Assembly (NCBI GenBank): GCA_030446945.1
Contig: JAUJMI010000236.1
Span: forward strand, 1 to 6,152
DNA length: 6,152 bases
From: Longimicrobium sp.
GTDB lineage: Bacteria > Gemmatimonadota > Gemmatimonadetes > Longimicrobiales > Longimicrobiaceae
Direction of reading: 5' to 3'
Shown: positions 1-5,212 of the stretch, one piece after another
Numbering within the stretch: position 1 is the stretch's first letter
Layout: every line of letters begins with the position of its first letter
Program-made: the position numbers and the translations under genes
The notes under the pieces: model-generated
The model's database searches: none
The model's input: the letters and a program-made list of their open reading frames with translations, nothing else
Told to the model about the DNA's origin: nothing

Positions 1-83
1 TCACGGCGCGATGTTCGGTGTTTGCGGGGGTTATGTAGCCAAGTTGCGTGCCAGGAGGGAAGCGCGTTGGTGCGCCGGGCCTA

Positions 84-274
84 TTGTCATCCCGAGAGAG
101 CCGCCTCGCGGGGAGCCGGCGGGTGCACCTCGGAGTACTGCGGCGACCCGAAGGATCTAGCCGGCGAGGCCGGCGCGACACGCACATCCCTCGGAACGCG
201 CAGTAGATCCTTCGCTCCGCGCCACGGTTCGCAGCACGGGAGAAAACGGAGAAGCGCGTCGCTCAGGATGACAA
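84..274. repeat. MITE-like palindromic intergenic element
   Basis: The ends are 13-bp terminal inverted repeats, TTGTCATCCCGAG (84-96) and CTCAGGATGACAA (262-274), which pair at 12 of 13 positions. A second, perfect 11-bp inverted pair is nested inside: CGAAGGATCTA (149-159) and TAGATCCTTCG (204-214). GCCGGC also occurs twice, at 160-165 and 169-174. No coding sequence of its own is visible, so if it moved it depended on a transposase made elsewhere. From memory, repeats with such TGTCATCC...GGATGACA ends and internal GGATCTA/TAGATCC blocks are scattered between genes in several high-GC bacteria. Here it lies 48 bp past the pilB stop. I see no clear target-site duplication, so whether it is a true mobile element or a REP/ERIC-like structural repeat is open. 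Confidence 0.7.
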
Positions 275-291
275 AATGGGGGGACGACCCC
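273..291 (-). terminator. Weak terminator-like hairpin after pilB
   Basis: Read on the minus strand, GGGG (291-288), a TCGT loop (287-284) and CCCC (283-280) are followed by CCATTTT. The stem is short and the T run is only four bases, part of it supplied by the outer end of the palindromic element. It lies about 30 bp past the pilB stop, the right place for a terminator, but it falls short of a standard intrinsic terminator. The palindromic element itself may add transcript-end structure. Confidence 0.22.
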
Positions 292-322
292 TGTCCCCTG
301 CCCCCTCCGCCGTTCCCCGCCG

Positions 323-2035
323 TTACGCCGCCGTCTCCTTGATCACTTCCTCCAGCGTCGTGACCCCGCGCGCAACCTTTTGCATCCCGTCCATGCGCAA
401 CGTCAGCATCCCCTCGGCGACGGCCTGGGCCTGGAGGTCGGCGGTGGAGGCTTCCTGGAGGATCATGCGGCGCAGGGCGGGTGACATCGCCATCACCTCG
501 TACAGGCCCTGGCGCCCCTTGTAGCCGGAGCCGCCACAGCTGTCGCACCCCTTGCCCCGGTAAAAGGTCATCGAGGCGGCCTCGTTCAGGTCGATGCCGG
601 CGGCGCGGAGGTAGACCTCGGGATAGGTGACCGGCTCCTTGCAGTTGCCGCAGACGCGGCGCACCAGGCGCTGGGCCGTGATCAGGTTCACCGCCGAGGC
701 CACGTTGAACGGCTCGATCCCCATGTCCACCATACGCGTGATGGTGGAGGGGGCGTCGTTGGTGTGGAGGGTGGAGAGCACCAGGTGGCCGGTGAGCGCG
801 GCCTTGATGCCGATGCTCCCCGTCTCCAGATCGCGGATCTCGCCGACCATGATGACGTTGGGGTCCTGGCGCAGGAACGCCTTCAGCGCCGCGGCAAAGG
901 TCATTCCGATGTCGGTACGCACCTGCACCTGGTTGATGCCGTGCAGGTTGTACTCGACCGGGTCCTCCGCGGTCATGATGTTGACTTCGTGCGTGTTGAT
1001 CTTGGAAAGTGCGCTGTACAGCGTCGTCGTCTTTCCGGAGCCCGTGGGGCCGGTGACCAGCACCATCCCGTACGGGTTCATGATCGCGTGCATGAAGTCC
1101 TGCTCCGCCTTCGGCTCCATCCCGAATTTCTCCAGGTCGAGCGTCAGGTTCCCCTTGTCCAGAATTCGCAGCACGATCTTCTCCCCGAACAGCGTGGGGA
1201 GGGTGGAGACGCGGAAGTCGATGACGCGCTTCCCCAGGCGCAGCTTCAGGCGCCCGTCCTGCGGCACGCGCCGCTCCGCGATGTTGAGGTCCGACAGGAT
1301 CTTGAAGCGGGAGATCAGCGCCGCCTTCATCTTCGGGGGCGGCCGCATGATCTCCTGCAGTACGCCGTCGACACGGTAGCGGACGCGGATGTCCTTCTCG
1401 TAGCACTCGAAGTGGATGTCCGACGCTCCTTTTTGCACCGCGTCGGTGAGGATGCCGTTGATCAGCTTGACGACCGGCGCCTCGTCCACGGCCGCGGCCA
1501 GGGCGACCGCGGACATCTCCTCCTCGGTGTCCGCCATCACCTCGATGTCGTCCGACTCGATCTGCTTGAGCAGGTCGTTAATCCGCTCGTCGGACTGCTC
1601 GTACTCGCGGTCGATCGTCTTCTTGAGGGTGAAGTCCCCAGCGATGACGGGCTCGATGTCCAGCCGGGTGATGAACTTGAGGTCGTCGATCACCCCCAGG
1701 TCCGTGGGGTTGGACATTGCCACCGTGAGCGTGCGCCCCACGCGGCGCAACGGGAGCACCTGGTGCTTCGTCGCGATCTCGGTGGGGATCAGCTTCAGGA
1801 TGCGGGGATCCAGCTTCACCCGCTCCAGGTCCACGGCCGGCACGCGGTGCTGGCGGGCCAGGGCGCGCACCAGGTCCTGCTCGGCCAGGAAGCCGAGCTT
1901 CACGAGCGAGAAGCCGACCCGCGTCCCGTTCGAGCGCGCGTCGTCCAGGGCACGCGAGAGCTGCTCCTGGTTGATGAGGTTTTCGCGTACGAGCTGCTCG
2001 CCGATGCGGTCAGCAGCGGGGGCGGAGACTGCCAT
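323..2035 (-). CDS. pilB: PilB/GspE-family type IV pilus assembly ATPase
   Basis: Cytoplasmic hexameric ATPase that drives pilin polymerisation in type IV pili, or pseudopili of type II secretion and DNA uptake. The protein is 570 aa from the ATG at 2035, a normal PilB length. The N-terminal MshEN-type region (about 10-150) has two 24-residue repeats (R10-A33 and R39-Q62) of the kind that binds cyclic di-GMP. The motor domain shows Walker A GPTGSGKT (329-336), the Asp box with AEDPVEY (356-362), Walker B VIMVGEIRD (394-402), the His box STLHTNDA (421-428) and a four-cysteine zinc site (C462, C465, C497, C500), so the ATPase looks intact. An in-frame ATG at 2092 would add 19 residues. I prefer 2035 because GAGG lies just upstream, although only 3 nt away, and because the extension is low-complexity and crosses an inverted repeat. 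PilB fits the ComEA neighbour, but GspE cannot be excluded without the partner genes. Confidence 0.93.
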   Translation of the reverse strand: MAVSAPAADRIGEQLVRENLINQEQLSRALDDARSNGTRVGFSLVKLGFLAEQDLVRALARQHRVPAVDLERVKLDPRILKLIPTEIATKHQVLPLRRVGRTLTVAMSNPTDLGVIDDLKFITRLDIEPVIAGDFTLKKTIDREYEQSDERINDLLKQIESDDIEVMADTEEEMSAVALAAAVDEAPVVKLINGILTDAVQKGASDIHFECYEKDIRVRYRVDGVLQEIMRPPPKMKAALISRFKILSDLNIAERRVPQDGRLKLRLGKRVIDFRVSTLPTLFGEKIVLRILDKGNLTLDLEKFGMEPKAEQDFMHAIMNPYGMVLVTGPTGSGKTTTLYSALSKINTHEVNIMTAEDPVEYNLHGINQVQVRTDIGMTFAAALKAFLRQDPNVIMVGEIRDLETGSIGIKAALTGHLVLSTLHTNDAPSTITRMVDMGIEPFNVASAVNLITAQRLVRRVCGNCKEPVTYPEVYLRAAGIDLNEAASMTFYRGKGCDSCGGSGYKGRQGLYEVMAMSPALRRMILQEASTADLQAQAVAEGMLTLRMDGMQKVARGVTTLEEVIKETAA

Positions 2036-2054
2036 AGGCCTCGGTGGGGATCGC

Positions 2055-2091
2055 TGCGCCACCCCCGGAAGGGGCGTTTCGGGGTGGCGCA
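2055..2091 (-). promoter_or_regulatory. Inverted repeat in the pilB leader
   Basis: TGCGCCACCCC (2055-2065) and GGGGTGGCGCA (2081-2091) form a perfect 11-bp inverted repeat around a 15-nt loop. On the minus-strand transcript this is a strong G+C stem ending about 20 nt before the pilB ATG at 2035. The loop holds CCCCTTCCGGGG-type pairing (2063-2074), which would compete with the main stem, so two alternative folds are possible. It could be an mRNA leader hairpin, an operator for a dimeric regulator, or an attenuator-like element. There is no T run after it, so it is not a simple terminator of the comEA transcript. The palindrome is seen directly; its function is inferred. Confidence 0.5.
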
Positions 2092-2112
2092 TCTGGATGG
2101 GTACGGGATGGA

Positions 2113-2141
2113 AGTTTGCCGGTAACTCTATGCCGTGTCAA
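2113..2141 (-). promoter_or_regulatory. Possible sigma-70-type promoter for pilB
   Basis: On the minus strand a perfect consensus -35, TTGACA (2141-2136), is followed after 17 nt by CAAACT (2118-2113), which matches only 3 of 6 bases of the -10 consensus. The TGA within TTGACA is the comEA stop codon. If real, transcription would begin near 2106 and give a leader of about 70 nt containing the inverted repeat at 2055-2091. The poor -10 and the high chance of random matches keep confidence low. pilB may instead be read through from comEA. Confidence 0.25.
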
Positions 2142-2776
2142 GGGGTAGCACGGGCCCGCGCCCGCACCCGTGAGACCAGCGAAGGCCCGATTCCGGGCAC
2201 CTTCGCCAGCTCGTCCACCGTGCGGAAGCGGCCATGTTCAGCGCGATACGCCACCACCCGCTCCGCCAGCGCCGGCCCGATCCCCGGCAGCGCATCCAGC
2301 TCCGCCGCGCTGGCCGTGTTCAGGTCGATACTGGCCTGCGAGCGCATGCTTTTCGCCACCGCGGGCGCGGCGGGGAGCGCCAGGTGCGGCGCGATCCCCG
2401 CCAGCAGCGAGGGGCCGATGCCCGGGACGGAGTCGATCCCGGCAAGCGAGCGGAAGGGGCCGTGAGATGCGCGCCACGCCACGATCCTCTCCGCCAGCGC
2501 GGGACCGACGCGGGGGAGGCGCTGGAGCTCGTCGGCGGGGGCGGTGTTGGGGTCCAGCCGCTCGTCCGCGGCGAGAGGACGGGCGCGGTGCTCGTTGCGC
2601 TGGACGCTGTCCGCTGTGGCGGAGCGCACACGCGCGCCGGCGGCGGCGTCCCGGCTTGCGGATGCGCTCCACGAGGCGGGGGCGGGCCCGGGGCGCAGGG
2701 CGCGCGCACCCGCTCCCGCGGCGAGCAGGAGCGCCACCACGCCCAGCGCCAGCCGCTCCTGCGGCGTCACGCTCAT
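2138..2776 (-). CDS. comEA: ComEA-like membrane-anchored DNA-binding protein with two HhH domains
   Basis: Helix-hairpin-helix protein of the ComEA family, which binds incoming double-stranded DNA in the periplasm and helps pull it through the outer membrane during natural transformation. The 212-aa product has one N-terminal membrane segment (about 8-26), then a low-complexity Ala/Arg/Ser linker (about 27-70). Two homologous domains follow (74-132 and 150-208), each with paired hairpins: LPRVGPALAERI with VPGIGPSLLAGI, and LPGIGPALAERV with VPGIGPSLVSRV. The usual family member has one such domain. The ATG at 2776 is supported by GGGAG at 2786-2782, 5 nt upstream, and by the signal-anchor that begins there. 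Its ATG overlaps the stop of the upstream lipoprotein gene (ATGA), implying translational coupling. A role as a general exported HhH protein rather than in transformation is possible, since no comEC is in view. Confidence 0.85.
   Translation of the reverse strand: MSVTPQERLALGVVALLLAAGAGARALRPGPAPASWSASASRDAAAGARVRSATADSVQRNEHRARPLAADERLDPNTAPADELQRLPRVGPALAERIVAWRASHGPFRSLAGIDSVPGIGPSLLAGIAPHLALPAAPAVAKSMRSQASIDLNTASAAELDALPGIGPALAERVVAYRAEHGRFRTVDELAKVPGIGPSLVSRVRARARATP
2153..2557 (-). repeat. Tandem duplication of the HhH domain inside comEA
   Basis: Two coding units, 2381-2557 (residues 74-132) and 2153-2329 (residues 150-208), encode homologous (HhH)2 domains offset by 76 residues, or 228 bp. 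Counting by eye without gaps, 32 of 59 residues are identical. Nucleotide similarity survives in places, for example CTCCGCCAGCGC at both 2261 and 2489 on the plus strand. The divergence suggests an old duplication rather than a recent copying event. Confidence 0.75.
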
Positions 2777-3690
2777 GGCCGCTCCCGGTAGACCAGCGCG
2801 GAGAGCACGGTTCCCACCGCGCCCAGGCTCTCGCGCCGCACCTGGTCGATGGCGTCGTCGGTGGTGCGCCACAGCTCGTTCTGCCGCCCGTGCTCCGGGT
2901 CGATGATGGCCGCGGTCGGCATTCCAGCGGCCGCAAACGCGTGGTGCTCGCCCTCCAGCGGCTCGCCCGTGCGCGCGAGGAAGACGGAGTCCATCCCCAC
3001 CTCGCGCGCCACCTCCCACACCCGCCGCACCACGTGCGGCGCCGTCTTCGCGGACGACCCCTCCATCGGGATGCGCAGGTCGCGATCACCCACCCGGTCC
3101 ACGTAGACCGCCCAGCGCGGCCGGTAGCCGTCGGGGCGGTTCGCCAGGAAGTGCCGCGCGCCGAGCCCCGCCCCCCCTTCCCCGCGCTCCAGGCCGTCCG
3201 TGAGGAGGATGTCCACGCCGATGGCGGGCGGCACTTCGTGGAAGAGCTGCGCGAGCTCCATCAGCACCGCCGTGCCCGACGCGCCCTCGTTGGCGCCGGG
3301 GACGGGGCGCCGCTGCAGGTGCTCCTCAGGATCGCGTGTGGCGTAGCGCGGGGAGTCCCAATGCGCCACCAGCAGCACGCGCTCCTTCGCCTCGGGACGC
3401 CACCGCGCGATGACGTTGACGAAGCGCAGCACCTTCCCTCCCACGCGCGCCTTGAACTCCTGGACGATCACCGTGTCCGCGCGGAAGCCGAGCTGGTCCT
3501 TCATCCAGCGAAGCTGCCGCTCGTGCGGAGGGAGCCCCGCCACCCGCGGCCCGAAGGCGAGCTGCTCCCCCAGGTGCGCCCACGCAAGGCCGGCGTTGAA
3601 GGGGCGCGGCTCGGGTGGCTCGGCGTCGCGCGCGCAGGCGGCGAGCGCGAACAACGGGACGGCCCAGAACGCGCGGAGGCGGGTACTCAC
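2773..3690 (-). CDS. M28-family (glutaminyl cyclase/aminopeptidase-like) lipoprotein, probably with altered active site
   Basis: Predicted lipoprotein of 305 aa from the GTG at 3690. The start gives a clean signal peptide: Arg4/Arg6, hydrophobic stretch 7-18 and lipobox LAAC (16-19). An upstream TTG at 3741 would bury the signal and is disfavoured. Neither start has a clear Shine-Dalgarno site. The fold signatures of M28 zinc enzymes are readable in order: FGPRVAG (46-52), LLVAHWDSP (106-114), PGANEGASG (131-139), ILLTDGLERG (161-170), VDRVGDRDL (197-205), EGEHHAF (246-252) and ELWRTTDD (272-279). Compared with the usual GANDGASG, DGE(E/D), DDH and WHT forms, several metal or catalytic positions are changed: Asp to Glu135, Glu to Leu167, Asp to Glu248 and His to Arg275. 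The family fold is confident, but activity is doubtful. It is the first gene of the leftward group and overlaps comEA by 4 bp. Peptide trimming, glutaminyl cyclisation or a non-catalytic binding role are all possible. Confidence 0.8.
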   Translation of the reverse strand: MSTRLRAFWAVPLFALAACARDAEPPEPRPFNAGLAWAHLGEQLAFGPRVAGLPPHERQLRWMKDQLGFRADTVIVQEFKARVGGKVLRFVNVIARWRPEAKERVLLVAHWDSPRYATRDPEEHLQRRPVPGANEGASGTAVLMELAQLFHEVPPAIGVDILLTDGLERGEGGAGLGARHFLANRPDGYRPRWAVYVDRVGDRDLRIPMEGSSAKTAPHVVRRVWEVAREVGMDSVFLARTGEPLEGEHHAFAAAGMPTAAIIDPEHGRQNELWRTTDDAIDQVRRESLGAVGTVLSALVYRERP

Positions 3691-3732
3691 GGAATGGTAA
3701 TCGTTCGCGGGGGCTGGAGGCGGGCCGCGCGG

Positions 3733-3761
3733 TTGAAGCAATCCGGCGCGCGGGGTATGTT
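3733..3761 (+). promoter_or_regulatory. Candidate lptF promoter
   Basis: TTGAAG (3733-3738) and TATGTT (3756-3761) are separated by exactly 17 bp, each matching 4 of 6 bases of the sigma-70 consensus. They lie in the only gap upstream of lptF, which must be transcribed rightward. The expected transcription start is near 3768, leaving a leader of about 32 nt. That leader would contain a small hairpin, GCCGG (3769-3773) with CCGGC (3779-3783). Confidence 0.4.
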
Positions 3762-3785
3762 AGATATGGCCGGAAAACCCGGCAA
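3757..3785 (-). promoter_or_regulatory. Candidate promoter for the M28-comEA genes
   Basis: On the minus strand TTGCCG (3785-3780) and TAACAT (3762-3757) have a 17-bp spacer and each match 4 of 6 consensus bases. The -10 box overlaps the candidate -10 of the opposite lptF promoter (3756-3761). Transcription would start near 3750, about 60 nt before the GTG at 3690. That position would exclude the TTG at 3741 only marginally. This is pattern-based only. Confidence 0.3.
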
Positions 3786-3799
3786 GTCCTCGTGATCAA

Positions 3800-5212
3800 A
3801 TGATGCGAATCCTGACCCGATACTTGCTCCGGGCGCACCTGGGGCCCCTCGTCTTCGCCTTCGTGGCGCTGACGGGAGTGGTGCTGATCAACACGCTGGC
3901 CAAGCGGCTGGCGGAGCTGGCCGGCAAGGGGCTCCCGGTGGACGTGATCCTGGAGTTCTTTGTGCTGGCGCTTCCGGCAGCGGTTGCGCTCACTTTTCCC
4001 ATGGCCGTGCTGGTGGCGGTGCTCTACACCTTTTCGACCTTCACCGCCGAGAACGAGATCATGGCGCTGAAGGCGAGCGGGGTGGACCTGCGCCGCCTCC
4101 TGGCGCCGCTCCTGGTGGCGGCGACGATCATCACGGGGGTCATGATCTGGTTCAACGACCGGGTCCTCCCCGAGTCGAACTTCAAGTGGAGCCAGCTCTA
4201 CCTGGACATTGCCCGCAAGACGCCCACGCTGATCCTGGCGCCGCAGACGCTCAACCGCATCGCCCCCTCAAACGCGACGGGGCAGGTGTTCTACATGCGT
4301 GCCGCGCGGGTGGAGCCGGGCACCAACCGGCTGTGGGACGTCTCCATCTACGACGTCACCAACCCGTCCACCGTGCGCACCATCTACGCGGACTCGGGGC
4401 GCGCCCTCTTCAACCGCGCACAGACCGACCTGGTGATGCGGCTTTTCGACGGCCACATGCGCGAGGTGTCCCTCGACGACCCCCGGGTGTTCCGCAGGAT
4501 CGACTTCAAGGAGCAGCGCTTCGGCATCCCGGGCGTGGGCAACCTGCTGCAGGTGGACGGCAGCGGCGGCAGCTACCGCGGCGACCGCGAGATGACCATC
4601 GGGATGCTGGCCGCGCACGTGGACACCCTGGCGCGCGACCGGCGCGAGTCGCTCAGGCGCGTCCGCGAAGTGGCCTCGCGCGACCTGGCGCTCGTCCTTC
4701 CCGGCGCCAAGCGCGAGACGCCCAAGGACGCACCCAGCTCCGGGATCATCTCGCCCGAACTGGGCGACGCGCGCGAGCGAGCCCGGCGCGCCGCCGACGA
4801 GCTGCAGGCCTCCCGCCGGCGCGCGGCGGACCTGGAGCGCGAGATCCACGACTACCAGGTGGAGATCCACAAGAAGTACTCGATCGCCGTGGCCTCGCTC
4901 GTCTTCGTGCTCGTGGGGGTGCCGCTGGCGCTGCGCTTCGGCGGCGGGGGGATCGGGATGGTGATCGCCACCAGCATGGTGATCTTCTCCGTGTACTACG
5001 TGGGGCTCATCGGCGGCGAGTCGCTGGCCGGGCGGGGCCTGGTGAAGCCTTGGGCGGCGATGTGGATCGTCAACGCGCTGATGACGATCGTGGGCGTATT
5101 CGGCATGGCGACGGTGGGGCGCGAGACCTCCACCGCGCGCAACAGCACGTGGGACGGGATCATGCAGGCGCTGCGCGACTTCGGGGCGCGGCGCCAAAAG
5201 GTGCAGGCGTGA
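3800..5212 (+). CDS. lptF: LptF-type lipopolysaccharide export permease (YjgP/YjgQ family)
   Basis: Inner-membrane half-permease of the LptB2FG ABC transporter, which pulls lipopolysaccharide out of the inner membrane and feeds it to the periplasmic Lpt bridge. The 470-aa product begins RYLLRAHLGP after an ATG pair (3800 and 3803). Neither ATG has a good Shine-Dalgarno site, so the start is uncertain by one codon. Predicted membrane segments lie at about 13-32, 50-78, 100-118, 360-378, 384-406 and 417-438, the 3+3 layout of the family. The family motif NEIMALKASG (85-94) follows helix 2, a periplasmic beta-rich domain occupies about 120-255, and KKYSIAVASLVFVLVGVPLA (358-377) is the typical fourth-helix signature. 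It is about 100 residues longer than Escherichia coli LptF, mostly from a charged, probably coiled-coil stretch (about 270-356) before helix 4. It overlaps lptG by 4 bp. Which paralogue is F and which is G is assigned by order and similarity only. Confidence 0.88.
   Translation: MMRILTRYLLRAHLGPLVFAFVALTGVVLINTLAKRLAELAGKGLPVDVILEFFVLALPAAVALTFPMAVLVAVLYTFSTFTAENEIMALKASGVDLRRLLAPLLVAATIITGVMIWFNDRVLPESNFKWSQLYLDIARKTPTLILAPQTLNRIAPSNATGQVFYMRAARVEPGTNRLWDVSIYDVTNPSTVRTIYADSGRALFNRAQTDLVMRLFDGHMREVSLDDPRVFRRIDFKEQRFGIPGVGNLLQVDGSGGSYRGDREMTIGMLAAHVDTLARDRRESLRRVREVASRDLALVLPGAKRETPKDAPSSGIISPELGDARERARRAADELQASRRRAADLEREIHDYQVEIHKKYSIAVASLVFVLVGVPLALRFGGGGIGMVIATSMVIFSVYYVGLIGGESLAGRGLVKPWAAMWIVNALMTIVGVFGMATVGRETSTARNSTWDGIMQALRDFGARRQKVQA

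Larger units (their letters stand above)
1..322. other. Non-coding region downstream of pilB
   Basis: This stretch has no convincing gene. Bases 1-83 show nothing I can name. Bases 84-274 are a palindromic repeat element, and 275-322 is a G/C-run-rich tail between that element and the pilB stop codon. An open frame at 22-342 on the plus strand crosses the palindromic element and enters the pilB 3' end antisense. It has no family-like features, so I treat it as chance. Any gene following pilB, such as pilT or pilC as often seen elsewhere, would lie outside the window. Confidence 0.7.

Noticed and set aside
61..76. Small GCGC...GCGC inverted repeat near the left end
   Set aside because: Four-base arms in very G+C-rich sequence are expected by chance.
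84..274. CRISPR array or tRNA as explanation for the repeats at the left end
   Set aside because: The repeats are inverted and nested rather than regularly spaced direct repeats, and no tRNA cloverleaf or T-loop pattern is present.
22..342. 106-codon plus-strand frame at the left end
   Set aside because: It runs through the palindromic element into the antisense of the pilB 3' end, and its sequence is explained by the repeat, with no domain or ribosome site.
87..1406. 439-codon minus-strand frame overlapping pilB in another phase
   Set aside because: It is out of frame with the Walker and His-box motifs, compositionally biased, and continues through the palindromic repeat. It is a shadow and not an overlapping gene.
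764..2125. 453-codon plus-strand frame opposite pilB
   Set aside because: It is rich in Asp, His, Leu, Val and Arg, as expected when reading the complement of a high-GC gene, and the opposite strand encodes all PilB motifs.
2170..3795. 541-codon open frame on the plus strand opposite comEA and the M28 gene
   Set aside because: It is extremely rich in Arg, Pro, Ala and His, has no recognisable domain, and lies antisense to two genes with clear family motifs and correct starts. Long chance frames are expected in DNA this rich in G+C.
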